From CAXSBA01 sp965277105 (lineage in GTDB: Bacteria > Spirochaetota > UBA12135 > COTS27 > CAXSBA01), in assembly GCA_965277105.1 (NCBI GenBank), contig OZ255710.1, positions 620,001 through 684,000 on the forward strand: DNA of 64,000 nucleotides, read 5' to 3'. Position numbers and translations under genes: made by a program. Shown piece after piece: positions 8,466-16,618 of the stretch. Within the stretch, counting starts at the first letter, position 1, and the number at the start of each line of letters is the position of its first letter. The notes under the pieces were generated by a model. That model had not been told where the DNA came from. It did not search any database and worked only from the letters and a program-made list of their open reading frames with translations.

Positions 8466-9830
8466 ATGAAAAAATCATCAAATGGTAAAAAAATCATTTC
8501 TCATAAACAAGACCAGGAGAAAACAAAAGATTTTTTTTTAGAAAAATCAGTTGAAATTAATCAAGCTCCTACTCCCTATTTGATTGAAGATGAGTTTGCT
8601 AAAGCTAAAAAAAATCGCAATTATTTAGGGCTAGTTATTTTGTTATCGTCTTGTATTTTTCTTATTACGTTTGCCTTTTTTATTGTCTCTTTTTATGAAG
8701 AAAGGCAAGAAAAAATAAATCTAAAAATAGAGGAATTTTCTGATATTAATCTAGAAGAAGTTTTGAAACAGGCTAGTAGTTTTAAGAATGAATTGCTAGA
8801 GAAAAGAGAAAATTTATTTAAAATTCAAGAACAAAAAAAAAGTGAATTACAGCAAATTAGTTATGTTTATAATGTTAGAGTAAAAAATCTACTCAATAAC
8901 GATAATTTAAGTGATGAAATAAAGCAAGCAAGGAATAAGGTTTTTTTAGACCAGAAGCAACAAGAAGAAAAAGCTGTTGAAGAAAAGTATTATAATGAGA
9001 TTACTAATTTAGAAGTTGAAACTCGTGAGCTGGCAAAAAAAGTAAATCAATTAGATCAACAAGCGATTGATCAAGCGATTAAAACCGATGACTTTATGGG
9101 GTATCAGGAAAAATTACTGGATACTAAAATTCAGAACATGGAAAATTCTTATAAGAAAAATATCAATAAAATTATTAATCAGTATGAAAAAAGAATTAAT
9201 AAAATAATTAATTCGTATAATCCTATTAGAGTTTCTCCTAAGGTACAATTGGTTTTAGAGACCGAGAAATATCAAAAAAGGCTGGGAAATCGAGAGGAAC
9301 TAAAAGAAGTTAGCCTAGAAAAAAAAGCTTTAACAGAAAATAGTATCTTCTATGACAATCTTTTACAATTTGAAACGCAAGGGAAGCAGTTGAATGCTTT
9401 ATTAGGAGAAATCAATCAAATCCCATTTTATAATAAAACCAAAGAGATGATTGCGACTTTGAATTTAATTTCCAGTGATTATTTTAATGATCTTAATAAT
9501 TTATTTTTATCTCTAAACGAAGAAGAAAAAAAGAAAGGTGTTTTTTTAGATTTTATTAATTTTTATTTAGAAAAAATGGGTTATGTCGGGGTTGTTATAG
9601 AGATAAAAGGAAGAGAAGGAACAGTTATTATTAACGAGCTTTTCGAAGGAGGTGATTTCACTAGAGGATTTTTTTTCAATGAAAATACTAAGAAAAAGAT
9701 TAGTGATTTTAGCGTTATTGCAAGTGGAAATGAAAATTCTCCTGTTGTGAAAAAAAACCTTTACAAGTTTGAAGTTGAGCGAAATAGTCGAGAAATTACT
9801 CTGCTTACACCGATTGTATTTTATAATTAA
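8466..9830 (+). CDS. Membrane-anchored coiled-coil protein with C-terminal domain
   Basis: 454 residues from the ATG at 8466. A TTG at 8445 in the same frame is possible, but the ATG gives an N-terminus matching the length of its paralogue. It has a polar N-terminus, a TM helix (VILLSSCIFLITFAFFIVSFY), and an extended coiled coil to about residue 260 including the near-repeat NKIINQYEKRINKIINSY. A mixed C-terminal domain of about 180 residues ends in beta-rich sequence (EVERNSREITLLTPIVFY). Its place after a membrane nucleotide cyclase suggests an envelope or signalling role, but that is context only. Confidence 0.8.
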   Translation: MKKSSNGKKIISHKQDQEKTKDFFLEKSVEINQAPTPYLIEDEFAKAKKNRNYLGLVILLSSCIFLITFAFFIVSFYEERQEKINLKIEEFSDINLEEVLKQASSFKNELLEKRENLFKIQEQKKSELQQISYVYNVRVKNLLNNDNLSDEIKQARNKVFLDQKQQEEKAVEEKYYNEITNLEVETRELAKKVNQLDQQAIDQAIKTDDFMGYQEKLLDTKIQNMENSYKKNINKIINQYEKRINKIINSYNPIRVSPKVQLVLETEKYQKRLGNREELKEVSLEKKALTENSIFYDNLLQFETQGKQLNALLGEINQIPFYNKTKEMIATLNLISSDYFNDLNNLFLSLNEEEKKKGVFLDFINFYLEKMGYVGVVIEIKGREGTVIINELFEGGDFTRGFFFNENTKKKISDFSVIASGNENSPVVKKNLYKFEVERNSREITLLTPIVFYN

Positions 9831-9837
9831 TTGAGGA

Positions 9838-10644
9838 ATGAAAGTGTTTAAGTTGTATTATAAATTACTATTAATTTTGATTTTATTTTTTTTAGGGAAT
9901 TCGCTATTGGGGCAAGAAATAATACTAGATTTTGTTAAGAAAGAAAAACAAAACTACCAGTATGTCTTAGGAGAAATACCTGTTAATGTCATTAGCAAAA
10001 GAAATATTAGTCAAAGTAGTTTAGAACTGCAAATCGTTAAAATAATTTCCTTAGCACGAGTAAAAAAACTTAAAAATATAGAAAGGGTTAATATTAAGTT
10101 AGATAATCGAATTTCTATGGTGCTATTTTATAAGAGTTTTGTGGTTAATAAAAACGATATAACCAGCAAGTTAAATCAAGGAGTAATGTTTTACATTAAC
10201 GAAAATGATGACCTGATTTATGACTTTTCTATTTTTGAAAAAGATTATAGTATTAGAATTAATGGTATTTATGATGGCTTTGAAAAAATAGAAAATAAAA
10301 TAGCTACGGCATTAAAAAATCCTGCTTTGTTTATCCAACAGAATACTCCAGAGTATCTTTTAAATGAAATTATCACGAATAAAAAAAGCATTGAAGCATT
10401 AAATATTAATTTCGCTAATTTAATGAAAGCTTGGTACGCTTATGAAAATGCTTCTTTTTTTGCAGGCCCTAGACCAATTAGCAAGGACCTGCAGGAAAAA
10501 ATTGTTAAACTCAAAAAAGATAATGCAGAAATAACAGTCGCCGAAATTGAAAGAATCCTTAAAAAAGAGCAAAAAATCGAAGGGGTAAATAAACAAGTAA
10601 TTCAGCTAGTAATTGCTTTGAACTTTTCCGAATTTGAAAAGTAA
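9838..10644 (+). CDS. Secreted protein of unknown function
   Basis: A 268-residue protein with an N-terminal hydrophobic signal sequence (LYYKLLLILILFFLGNSLLGQ) and a probable signal-peptidase site after LLGQ. The mature part is mixed alpha/beta without cysteines or a recognised motif, so it is predicted periplasmic. It begins 7 bases after the preceding gene, making it the fourth member of the cyclase operon (cyclase, two coiled-coil proteins, secreted protein). The conserved proximity suggests joint function, but the sequence itself shows none. Confidence 0.75.
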   Translation: MKVFKLYYKLLLILILFFLGNSLLGQEIILDFVKKEKQNYQYVLGEIPVNVISKRNISQSSLELQIVKIISLARVKKLKNIERVNIKLDNRISMVLFYKSFVVNKNDITSKLNQGVMFYINENDDLIYDFSIFEKDYSIRINGIYDGFEKIENKIATALKNPALFIQQNTPEYLLNEIITNKKSIEALNINFANLMKAWYAYENASFFAGPRPISKDLQEKIVKLKKDNAEITVAEIERILKKEQKIEGVNKQVIQLVIALNFSEFEK

Positions 10645-10687
10645 AAAACTTGAAATTTTTATACCTTTTAATTATATTTTTAAAAAA

Positions 10688-10760
10688 GGGGGCGTAGCTC
10701 AACTGGTAGAGCGCTAGCTTTGCACGCTAGAGGTAGTGAGTTCGATCCTCATCGCCTCCA
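10688..10760 (+). tRNA. tRNA-Ala (TGC)
   Basis: A 73-base cloverleaf. The acceptor arms GGGGGCG/CGCCTCC pair with one G-U, followed by discriminator A. The D arm is GCTC-AACTGGTA-GAGC, the anticodon stem CTAGC/GCTAG holds loop TTTGCAC with anticodon TGC, and the T loop is TTCGATC. The 3' CCA is not encoded. Confidence 0.97.
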
Positions 10761-10793
10761 CTTTTTTAAAAAATTACACTTAGGAAAATATAT

Positions 10794-11339
10794 ATGAAAA
10801 AATTATTTATTATAGGGCTGGTCCTTTGGACAGCTTTATTGTTTTCTTTTAAAATAGACAAAGCTCATTCTGAAGTGAGTTTTGCCGTGACTCACTTACT
10901 GATAAGCGAAGTTACTGGTAAGTTTGAAGATTTTAATTTTGAAGTAGAATTAGATGAGAGTAACAAAATTAAAAAATTAAATGGGACTATAAAAGTAAGT
11001 TCCGTTGATACTAACAACGCCAGAAGGGATGGGCATTTAAGGACTGCTGATTATTTTGATATAGAAAAATATCCAGAAATTACCTTTGAGAGCACGGCCT
11101 ATCGTGGGAATAGCACCGAGGGAAAATTAGATGGTTATTTAACGATAAAAGATGTAAGGGAAAAAGTCACCTTGGATGTGAAACAAAGTAAAATAGTGGA
11201 AGTTCAAGGGAAAAAAATGGTAGCTATTTCTCTAGCCATTGACATTAAAAGAAAAGACTTTAATGTAGGGGAAGGCACTCCTAACGCATCTATTAGCAAT
11301 GAGCTTTCCACGAAAGTTTCTTTAAGGTTTAACGATTAA
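10794..11339 (+). CDS. YceI-family periplasmic protein
   Basis: A 181-residue YceI-like lipocalin fold. The signal peptide is residues 1-20 (LFIIGLVLWTALLFSF). The hallmark opening IDKAHSEVSFAVTHLLISEVTGKFEDF follows, with later motifs RDGHLRTADYFD, YPEITFES and LTIKDVREKVTLDV. Family members bind isoprenoid/polyprenyl lipids in the periplasm and are often linked to stress or isoprenoid handling. It is complete in length for the family. The gene is alone between tRNA-Ala and a terminator shared with the convergent helicase gene. Confidence 0.93.
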   Translation: MKKLFIIGLVLWTALLFSFKIDKAHSEVSFAVTHLLISEVTGKFEDFNFEVELDESNKIKKLNGTIKVSSVDTNNARRDGHLRTADYFDIEKYPEITFESTAYRGNSTEGKLDGYLTIKDVREKVTLDVKQSKIVEVQGKKMVAISLAIDIKRKDFNVGEGTPNASISNELSTKVSLRFND

Positions 11340-11365
11340 ATATTAAATAAGCATCTAGAAATTAG

Positions 11366-11410
11366 AAAAGTTTTAGGTTCTCATTTTAAAGAAAATCTAA
11401 AACTTTTTTT
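11366..11410 (+). terminator. Terminator of yceI overlapping the helicase 3' end
   Basis: AAAAGTTTTAG (11366-11376) is the exact reverse complement of CTAAAACTTTT (11397-11407), extendable to about 14 pairs with one G-U. The stem is followed by further T residues on the + strand. The right arm lies within the last codons of the convergent helicase gene. Confidence 0.6.
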
Positions 11411-13572
11411 AAATTGTCAATGATTAAAGGCATCTGAGGTAAAGCCTGAAAAAAACTCTTACCATAACTTTTATTAAGTAGCCGGTTATCCAAAACAATA
11501 AAAATCCCCTTATCTTTATCACTTCTAATTAGTCTCCCAAAACCCTGTTTAAAGCGTAAAATAGCTTGAGGTAAGAGGTATTCCTTAAAAGAATTTTTCC
11601 CTTGTCTTTCTAGTTCCTGCATCCTAGCTTGCACGGTGGGCTCGGTAGGGTAGGGGAAGGGGAGTTTCATTATAATAAGCGCCGATAAATTTTCTCCGGG
11701 GATGTCAATTCCTTCCCAAAAGCTAGCAAGCCCTAAAATAACGCAATTGGCATTTTGCTTGAATGTTTCTATTAATTTAAACTGTGGTAGATCCCCTTGA
11801 CTTATTACGGTAATGCCTGAAAGTAGCTTTTCTTTTAATTTTAGCTGTTGCTGGTATTTTCGTAGTTGCTCTTCTGAGGTAAAAAGTATAAGGGTTTTTC
11901 CTTTTAAAAAATTAATAACCTTCACAATAATAGGCAGGCTTTTTGCTAGAAAATCTTTATCATTAATAGAAGGCATTTGTTTAGGGACAAACATAAGGCA
12001 ATTTCTCTGGTAATCAAAACTATAAGGAAGGCTTTCGTAAGTAACCTTAGTTTGCTCTTGGTTATTTAATCCTAGTTGCTCGCTAATGAAATTAAAATTA
12101 TTATTGATACTAAGGGTAGCTGAGGTTAGCAAAATGCTTTTAGGTGTTTTAAATAGGTTTTTTCTCAGTAAATCAGCTAAATGAAAAGGGGTCAAATAAA
12201 AAGTAGTCTCTTCAAGTGCTGGCTTTTTTTCTAAACTAACCCAAGGGATAAAATTGTTAGATAAATCATCATTTTTTTTACTTAAAAAAAAATAAAATAT
12301 GCTGAGCGATTCTTTGATTTTATGTAGCTGCTCACTTAAAGTGGTGATTAGCCATTCTTGATTTAAACTATTAGTATTTAGTTTTTTTAGCCATTGAAAA
12401 AATGCCACTAAAACTTTATAAAGTTCCTCCAGATAAAAATACAACTTCTCTAAGGGAATAGCAAAATCACTTTTATAGTGAGGGATTTTTAGAAAAGTGT
12501 GATTAAAGTAAGCATTGATTTTATTACGATAAAGTAGGTTTCTCTGACTTTGTATAATGAAATGATTTATCTTTTTTGTTAGTGATGATTGCTTTTTTGA
12601 AAACCAAGACCATTTATTATAAAAGCTTTTAATGAATTCTTCCCATAGTATTTTAAAATTACTTTGAGGTATTTTAAAATCTATTTCTATTTTTTTGAAT
12701 AACCCACTTTGTAGCTTGCCGTTTTTAGAAAATTTAGCTAAGTCGTTTATGGTTTTGAGAATTAAAGGGATGCTAGTTTTCTTAGTAAAGTAATTTCGAA
12801 CTACCTCTTCTAAATGATGAGCTTCGTCAATAATTAAACCTTCATAGGGTGGTAATAGCGCACTACTTTCATCGTCATTAAGGTCGTTTTTAATTTTGGC
12901 GTCAGCGCTTAAAAGATGATGGTTAGTAATTAGGACGTCTGCTTCAGCTATTTTTTTACGATTTTTAATTTGAAAACACTGGCTTTTGAATTGACATTGA
13001 CTCACCCTGCAAAATTCATTTTCACAGGAAAAGTTTTTCCAGACTTTAGGTTGGGGAATAAAATTTAATTCGTTTTTATCACCGGTTTGAGTTTCTTTAG
13101 CCCATTCTAATATTTTTTTACTTTGCTCATCGTTTAAAGAGGGGAAAATAGTAGGTTCTTCGTGATACTCTCGGTATTTTTTATAACAAAGAAAATTATT
13201 TTTCCCCTTTACTACTAGGGGCGTAAGTGAGTTTTTAAATAACCTATTCACTAAGGCAACATCTTTTTTTAAAAGTTGCTCCTGGAGATGAATAGTGTGG
13301 GAAGAAATAACAATCTTAGTTTTTTTCCTTTGGGCCCAAATAAAGCAGGGGATCAAGTAAGCAAGCGACTTACCAGTTCCAGTAGGCGCTTCTGCTAAAT
13401 AGATTTTTTCGTCGTTAAACATCTCTACGACGCTTTTTAGCATTTTTTCCTGACCAGCTCTAAACTGATATTGGATTCTTAGATTTTCTAATGCCTCTGT
13501 AGTGGTTAACTTAGCTAATAAGTTAGCGACTTTTTGGGGGGAAAGATAAGGTTTTTTAGATGAATTGGTAAT
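11386..13572 (-). CDS. DinG/XPD-type ATP-dependent DNA helicase
   Basis: A superfamily 2 Rad3/XPD-like helicase. It shows Walker A APTGTGKS, four cysteines likely to bind a 4Fe-4S cluster (CYKKYRE, then CENEFCRVSQCQFKSQC), the DEAH box IDEAHHLEE, SATLS (motif III-like), FWEGIDIPG (motif V) and GFGRLIRSDKDKG (motif VI). The expected role is DNA repair or clearing R-loops and structured DNA. The first ATG in frame is at 13443, but residues before it still match the family (YQFRAGQEKM, the Q-motif region). The frame is open to 13572, where ATT is the only start-like codon. The coordinate given is this open limit; an undetected frameshift or an ATT start are both possible. Confidence 0.88.
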   Translation of the reverse strand: MTNSSKKPYLSPQKVANLLAKLTTTEALENLRIQYQFRAGQEKMLKSVVEMFNDEKIYLAEAPTGTGKSLAYLIPCFIWAQRKKTKIVISSHTIHLQEQLLKKDVALVNRLFKNSLTPLVVKGKNNFLCYKKYREYHEEPTIFPSLNDEQSKKILEWAKETQTGDKNELNFIPQPKVWKNFSCENEFCRVSQCQFKSQCFQIKNRKKIAEADVLITNHHLLSADAKIKNDLNDDESSALLPPYEGLIIDEAHHLEEVVRNYFTKKTSIPLILKTINDLAKFSKNGKLQSGLFKKIEIDFKIPQSNFKILWEEFIKSFYNKWSWFSKKQSSLTKKINHFIIQSQRNLLYRNKINAYFNHTFLKIPHYKSDFAIPLEKLYFYLEELYKVLVAFFQWLKKLNTNSLNQEWLITTLSEQLHKIKESLSIFYFFLSKKNDDLSNNFIPWVSLEKKPALEETTFYLTPFHLADLLRKNLFKTPKSILLTSATLSINNNFNFISEQLGLNNQEQTKVTYESLPYSFDYQRNCLMFVPKQMPSINDKDFLAKSLPIIVKVINFLKGKTLILFTSEEQLRKYQQQLKLKEKLLSGITVISQGDLPQFKLIETFKQNANCVILGLASFWEGIDIPGENLSALIIMKLPFPYPTEPTVQARMQELERQGKNSFKEYLLPQAILRFKQGFGRLIRSDKDKGIFIVLDNRLLNKSYGKSFFQALPQMPLIIDNLKKVLDFL

Positions 13573-13577
13573 GGGTT

Positions 13578-13612
13578 AAAAAAATACCCTTTCTTATAAA
13601 AAAGAAAGGGTA
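13578..13612 (-). terminator. Rho-independent terminator of trxA
   Basis: TACCCTTTCTT (13585-13595) and AAGAAAGGGTA (13602-13612) form a perfect 11-bp stem with a 6-base loop. On the minus strand it is followed by seven T residues (13584 down to 13578). It sits 17 bases after the trxA stop codon and directly abuts the open reading frame of the helicase. Confidence 0.85.
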
Positions 13613-13628
13613 AAATAAAAAGTAAATT

Positions 13629-13955
13629 TTAAGCAGATTTTAGGAGAGATAAAAGGGTTTCTTTGGTTTGTACTCCTACTAATTTTTCAATTACTTCCCC
13701 GTCTTTAAACAGGATAATCGACGGGATACTAGTAATTTCATATTTTTGAGCCAATTCGCCATTTTTATCAGTGTCTAGTTTACATATATTATAGTTGTCC
13801 CCAACTTCACCAGCAAGTTCATCAATGATTGGCCCTTGAACCTTACAAGGCCCACACCATTCAGCCCAAAAGTCCACTATAGAGATGCCTGATTTAATAG
13901 TGGTGTCAAAGTTAGTGTTGTCTAATATTTTAGTAGCTTTAGTGTTTTCTGTCAT
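13629..13955 (-). CDS. trxA: Thioredoxin
   Basis: A 108-residue cytosolic thioredoxin with the WCGPC active site (near residues 33-37) within VDFWAEWCGPCK, the buried TDKNGELAQKY and cis-proline ITSIPSIILFKDGE segments in the expected order, and normal family length. It reduces disulfides in ribonucleotide reductase, methionine sulfoxide reductase and other partners. A purine-rich AAGGAGGG ribosome-binding site lies upstream of the ATG (about 13966-13973). It is monocistronic, with its own terminator. Confidence 0.97.
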   Translation of the reverse strand: MTENTKATKILDNTNFDTTIKSGISIVDFWAEWCGPCKVQGPIIDELAGEVGDNYNICKLDTDKNGELAQKYEITSIPSIILFKDGEVIEKLVGVQTKETLLSLLKSA

Positions 13956-14063
13956 GGTAAGTTTTACCCTCCTTAGAGTTTAAATAATTATTTGTAAGTA
14001 ATTTTTTTGAAAAATAAGTATAAATTATACTATATGCTGTAATTTTTTAGTTGTTTTTTTTAT

Positions 14064-15239
14064 TTAATTTTTTTTAATCTTTAAAATTATTGCTGCTAGG
14101 CTAGAAAGAGGGATAGCTATTAATGATAGTAATGCTCCCATTTTCGCTCCACCTTGCAGAGTAGGATTTTGATAGGCTTCTCCAGCTATAAAAAGCGAAA
14201 CCGTAAGCCCTAAACTAGCGATGAGGCCGATCATTATGAGCTCACTTTTACCAATTTTATTGGGTAGCTTGAACCCTATTCTATGAGCGGCATAAGAAAA
14301 ACCAAATATACCTATGGTTTTACCTATTTTTAAAGATAATAAAACAGCCCAAGTTAAGGCATTAATGTTAGAGAAAATAACCCCTGCATTCATTAAAGAA
14401 AATAAAAACAATCCTAAATCAACTGGGTACTTAAAGGTATGTTCAAAATTGATTAATGGGCTATGCTTTTCTTTTGCTTTTTGATTATTGGGTAAAAAGA
14501 AAATAATAGGAACTAATGCTAAAGCAGGGTGCATATGGGCAAAAATGAGACCCAACCATGAAGGGATACCCGCTAAAATGATATACGCCGCAATATTTCT
14601 AACATTGGTTTTCCTTAGTAAGTAAGCAATGGTAATTGCTAACAGGTTAAGGATTAAAAAAGCGGGTTCTGGTGGATACTCCGGCGACGGGTAAAAAACC
14701 GCTATAATAATGAGCCCAATAGCATCGTCACCTACGGCTAAGAGTAATAAAAAAGAAATAGCTGGGTGATTTTTACCGAAGATTATTTTTGCTAGTAACC
14801 ACGCTAGAGCGATATCGGTAGCGGTAGGGATAGCCCAGCCATTTAAAATTTCGCTTTGATTGAATCCTGCTAAACTTTGATACCTAAAAAAACTAAGAAA
14901 AGCAAAAAAGACTACCACAGGCCCTAAAATTCCACCTAAAGTACCGGCAATGGGATTAATGGCTTTTGAAACGGGGTTTAAGGGACCACCTTTTTTAAAG
15001 GCATTAGCAATTTCCACCCCAGCTATCCCAAAGAAAAAAACCATAAAAATGTCGTTGATGATGAAATGAGGGGTCAGTTTATGCCCTAAAAACTTACCTC
15101 CATTTAGAAGGTCAAAGTGAATAAAATGCTCGTAACTAGTGTAGTTATAGTTAGCCCACAAAAGGGCAACTACAACTCCAGATAGTAATGGGATAGAAAA
15201 TTCTTGTAATACGTAATTAATTTTTTTTACTCGAGACAT
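14064..15239 (-). CDS. nhaA: Na+/H+ antiporter NhaA
   Basis: A 391-residue inner-membrane antiporter with about 12 hydrophobic helices. The ion-binding aspartates appear in ATDIALAWLLA (equivalent of Asp133 in E. coli) and AVGDDAIGLIII (the Asp163-Asp164 pair). It exports sodium in exchange for protons, contributing to pH and salt homeostasis, which fits a marine or brackish host. Full length for the family. It is separated from trxA by 108 bases that include an AT-rich promoter-like stretch for trxA. Confidence 0.97.
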   Translation of the reverse strand: MSRVKKINYVLQEFSIPLLSGVVVALLWANYNYTSYEHFIHFDLLNGGKFLGHKLTPHFIINDIFMVFFFGIAGVEIANAFKKGGPLNPVSKAINPIAGTLGGILGPVVVFFAFLSFFRYQSLAGFNQSEILNGWAIPTATDIALAWLLAKIIFGKNHPAISFLLLLAVGDDAIGLIIIAVFYPSPEYPPEPAFLILNLLAITIAYLLRKTNVRNIAAYIILAGIPSWLGLIFAHMHPALALVPIIFFLPNNQKAKEKHSPLINFEHTFKYPVDLGLFLFSLMNAGVIFSNINALTWAVLLSLKIGKTIGIFGFSYAAHRIGFKLPNKIGKSELIMIGLIASLGLTVSLFIAGEAYQNPTLQGGAKMGALLSLIAIPLSSLAAIILKIKKN

Positions 15240-15349
15240 AATTTAACTTTAAATGCTATATTTGATATTATACAATGAATTAATGGAATTTTTTTTAAAA
15301 AAAATAATGATGAATAAGTAAATTTGAGATATAATAGAACTTGGTAAAA

Positions 15350-16114
15350 ATGCTTTTTAAAAAAAAAAATTACTTTATTTTTTTTGCTATACTATTAATG
15401 ATTTTAACCTGCACTAGTCAAAAAAAAACTGTTTCTAAAATTTCGTCTTTAAATGGAAAAAGTAATGAAGAAGTAAAAAAGGAATTAGTTGAAAACGATA
15501 ACAGCTCGAAAACTTTAAAAACAGAAGAAAAAAAGACAAAGCCAAGTTGGATTAAATTATTTATCGATAACGTAAAAAATAGTATAAAATTAAAAGAAAA
15601 GCCTAGTGTCCCTTTTTTTGCGATGAGTTATTTTCAGTTTAACGATATTTTTTTTAAAAACATTGCTTCATTTCATACGTTAGTTGTTCACTTTCCTTTT
15701 TTTATTCTTTTATTGGTCTTTATTTTTTATACTTTATTTTTATTTAAAAAAAATACTATTTATTTGAAAATTAATTTTTATCTTATGCTTACTGCTTCTC
15801 TCATTGTTGTTTTAGCCTCTTTTTTGTTCTTTCCAGAAACAGAAAATTTAAAAAAAGATGCTGAAGCTGTTTTGAAAAAACATATTTATTTTGCTCACTC
15901 TGCGGTTATTTTTAATCTTTTAGTAACTACTTATTTTGCTTTAAGACTGTGGTCTAAAGGTAAGTTGAAAAATTATTTTACTAAGGCCGGGGTAACTATT
16001 GTGGTAATGCTTTTTTTAGCTTACAGTTTGTTCACGGTTGGGGTTACTACTTTTTATGGAGAAATTTTAGTAAAGAAATTTCAAGTGGGTATTTTGGATA
16101 AGCCTTTTAATTAA
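15350..16114 (+). CDS. Lipoprotein with DUF2231-like membrane domain
   Basis: 254 residues from the ATG at 15350 (TTG at 15341 is less likely). The N-terminus has a lipobox-like LMILTC, so it may be lipid-anchored. A charged linker follows, and then about four transmembrane helices (FHTLVVHFPFFILLLVFIFYTLFLF, FYLMLTASLIVVLASFLFF, FAHSAVIFNLLVTTYFAL, TIVVMLFLAYSLFTVGV). The HFPFF motif and its spacing resemble DUF2231 membrane proteins found near cytochrome or quinone oxidoreductases. Function is unproven. It is convergent with the shikimate-kinase-like gene, with one base between the stop codons. Confidence 0.65.
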   Translation: MLFKKKNYFIFFAILLMILTCTSQKKTVSKISSLNGKSNEEVKKELVENDNSSKTLKTEEKKTKPSWIKLFIDNVKNSIKLKEKPSVPFFAMSYFQFNDIFFKNIASFHTLVVHFPFFILLLVFIFYTLFLFKKNTIYLKINFYLMLTASLIVVLASFLFFPETENLKKDAEAVLKKHIYFAHSAVIFNLLVTTYFALRLWSKGKLKNYFTKAGVTIVVMLFLAYSLFTVGVTTFYGEILVKKFQVGILDKPFN

Positions 16115-16115
16115 T

Positions 16116-16613
16116 TTAAATTTTGTTAAGGATTTCTTTCTTTAAACTATTTATCGGTTTAAGATCACAATGTATTTTTAAGTCAGCCAACTCTTCATAG
16201 AGTTTTAAGCGGTGCTGGTATTCTTTTTCTAAACTTTCTTGGAAAAGAATAACTCCTCGTTTGGAAAAATCGCCAATCCTTTTCTTGAGGACATTCCAAC
16301 TTATATGAAGGTAAATAATTGTAGCGTTTTTTTCTTTGAGCACGTCTTTCGAATAGCAAGCTGATCCCCCGGTAGCAAGGACGCTTTTTTTTATTGCAAT
16401 TTTTTTAATAACTCTCTTCTCTAATTCAATAAAGTTTTGTAAATTAGTTTGATGGCGCTCAACAATTTCATAGAGATTTTCGTTATGAAATTCTTTTTCT
16501 ATTAATTTATCAGAATCAAAAAACTGGTAATTAATAGTTTTAGCGATGATTCTCCCTAAAGTGGTTTTTCCCGAACCTGACATGCCAATAAAAATATATC
16601 CTTGTTCATGCAT
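16116..16613 (-). CDS. Shikimate kinase-like protein
   Basis: A 165-residue P-loop kinase of the AroK fold: GMSGSGKTTLG at the N-terminus, DSDKLIE as the substrate-side acidic motif, TGGSACY in place of the usual GGG, and LKLYEELADL near the end. The canonical FRxxE shikimate-binding arginine is replaced (NFIELEK). A GDFSKRGV segment resembles a subgroup of shikimate-kinase paralogues in other bacteria. It may still be the shikimate kinase, since aroQ is at 48 kb, but substrate is uncertain. It sits 5 bases downstream of the DsbD-like gene, probably in one transcript. Confidence 0.75.
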   Translation of the reverse strand: MHEQGYIFIGMSGSGKTTLGRIIAKTINYQFFDSDKLIEKEFHNENLYEIVERHQTNLQNFIELEKRVIKKIAIKKSVLATGGSACYSKDVLKEKNATIIYLHISWNVLKKRIGDFSKRGVILFQESLEKEYQHRLKLYEELADLKIHCDLKPINSLKKEILNKI

Positions 16614-16618
16614 TTTTT

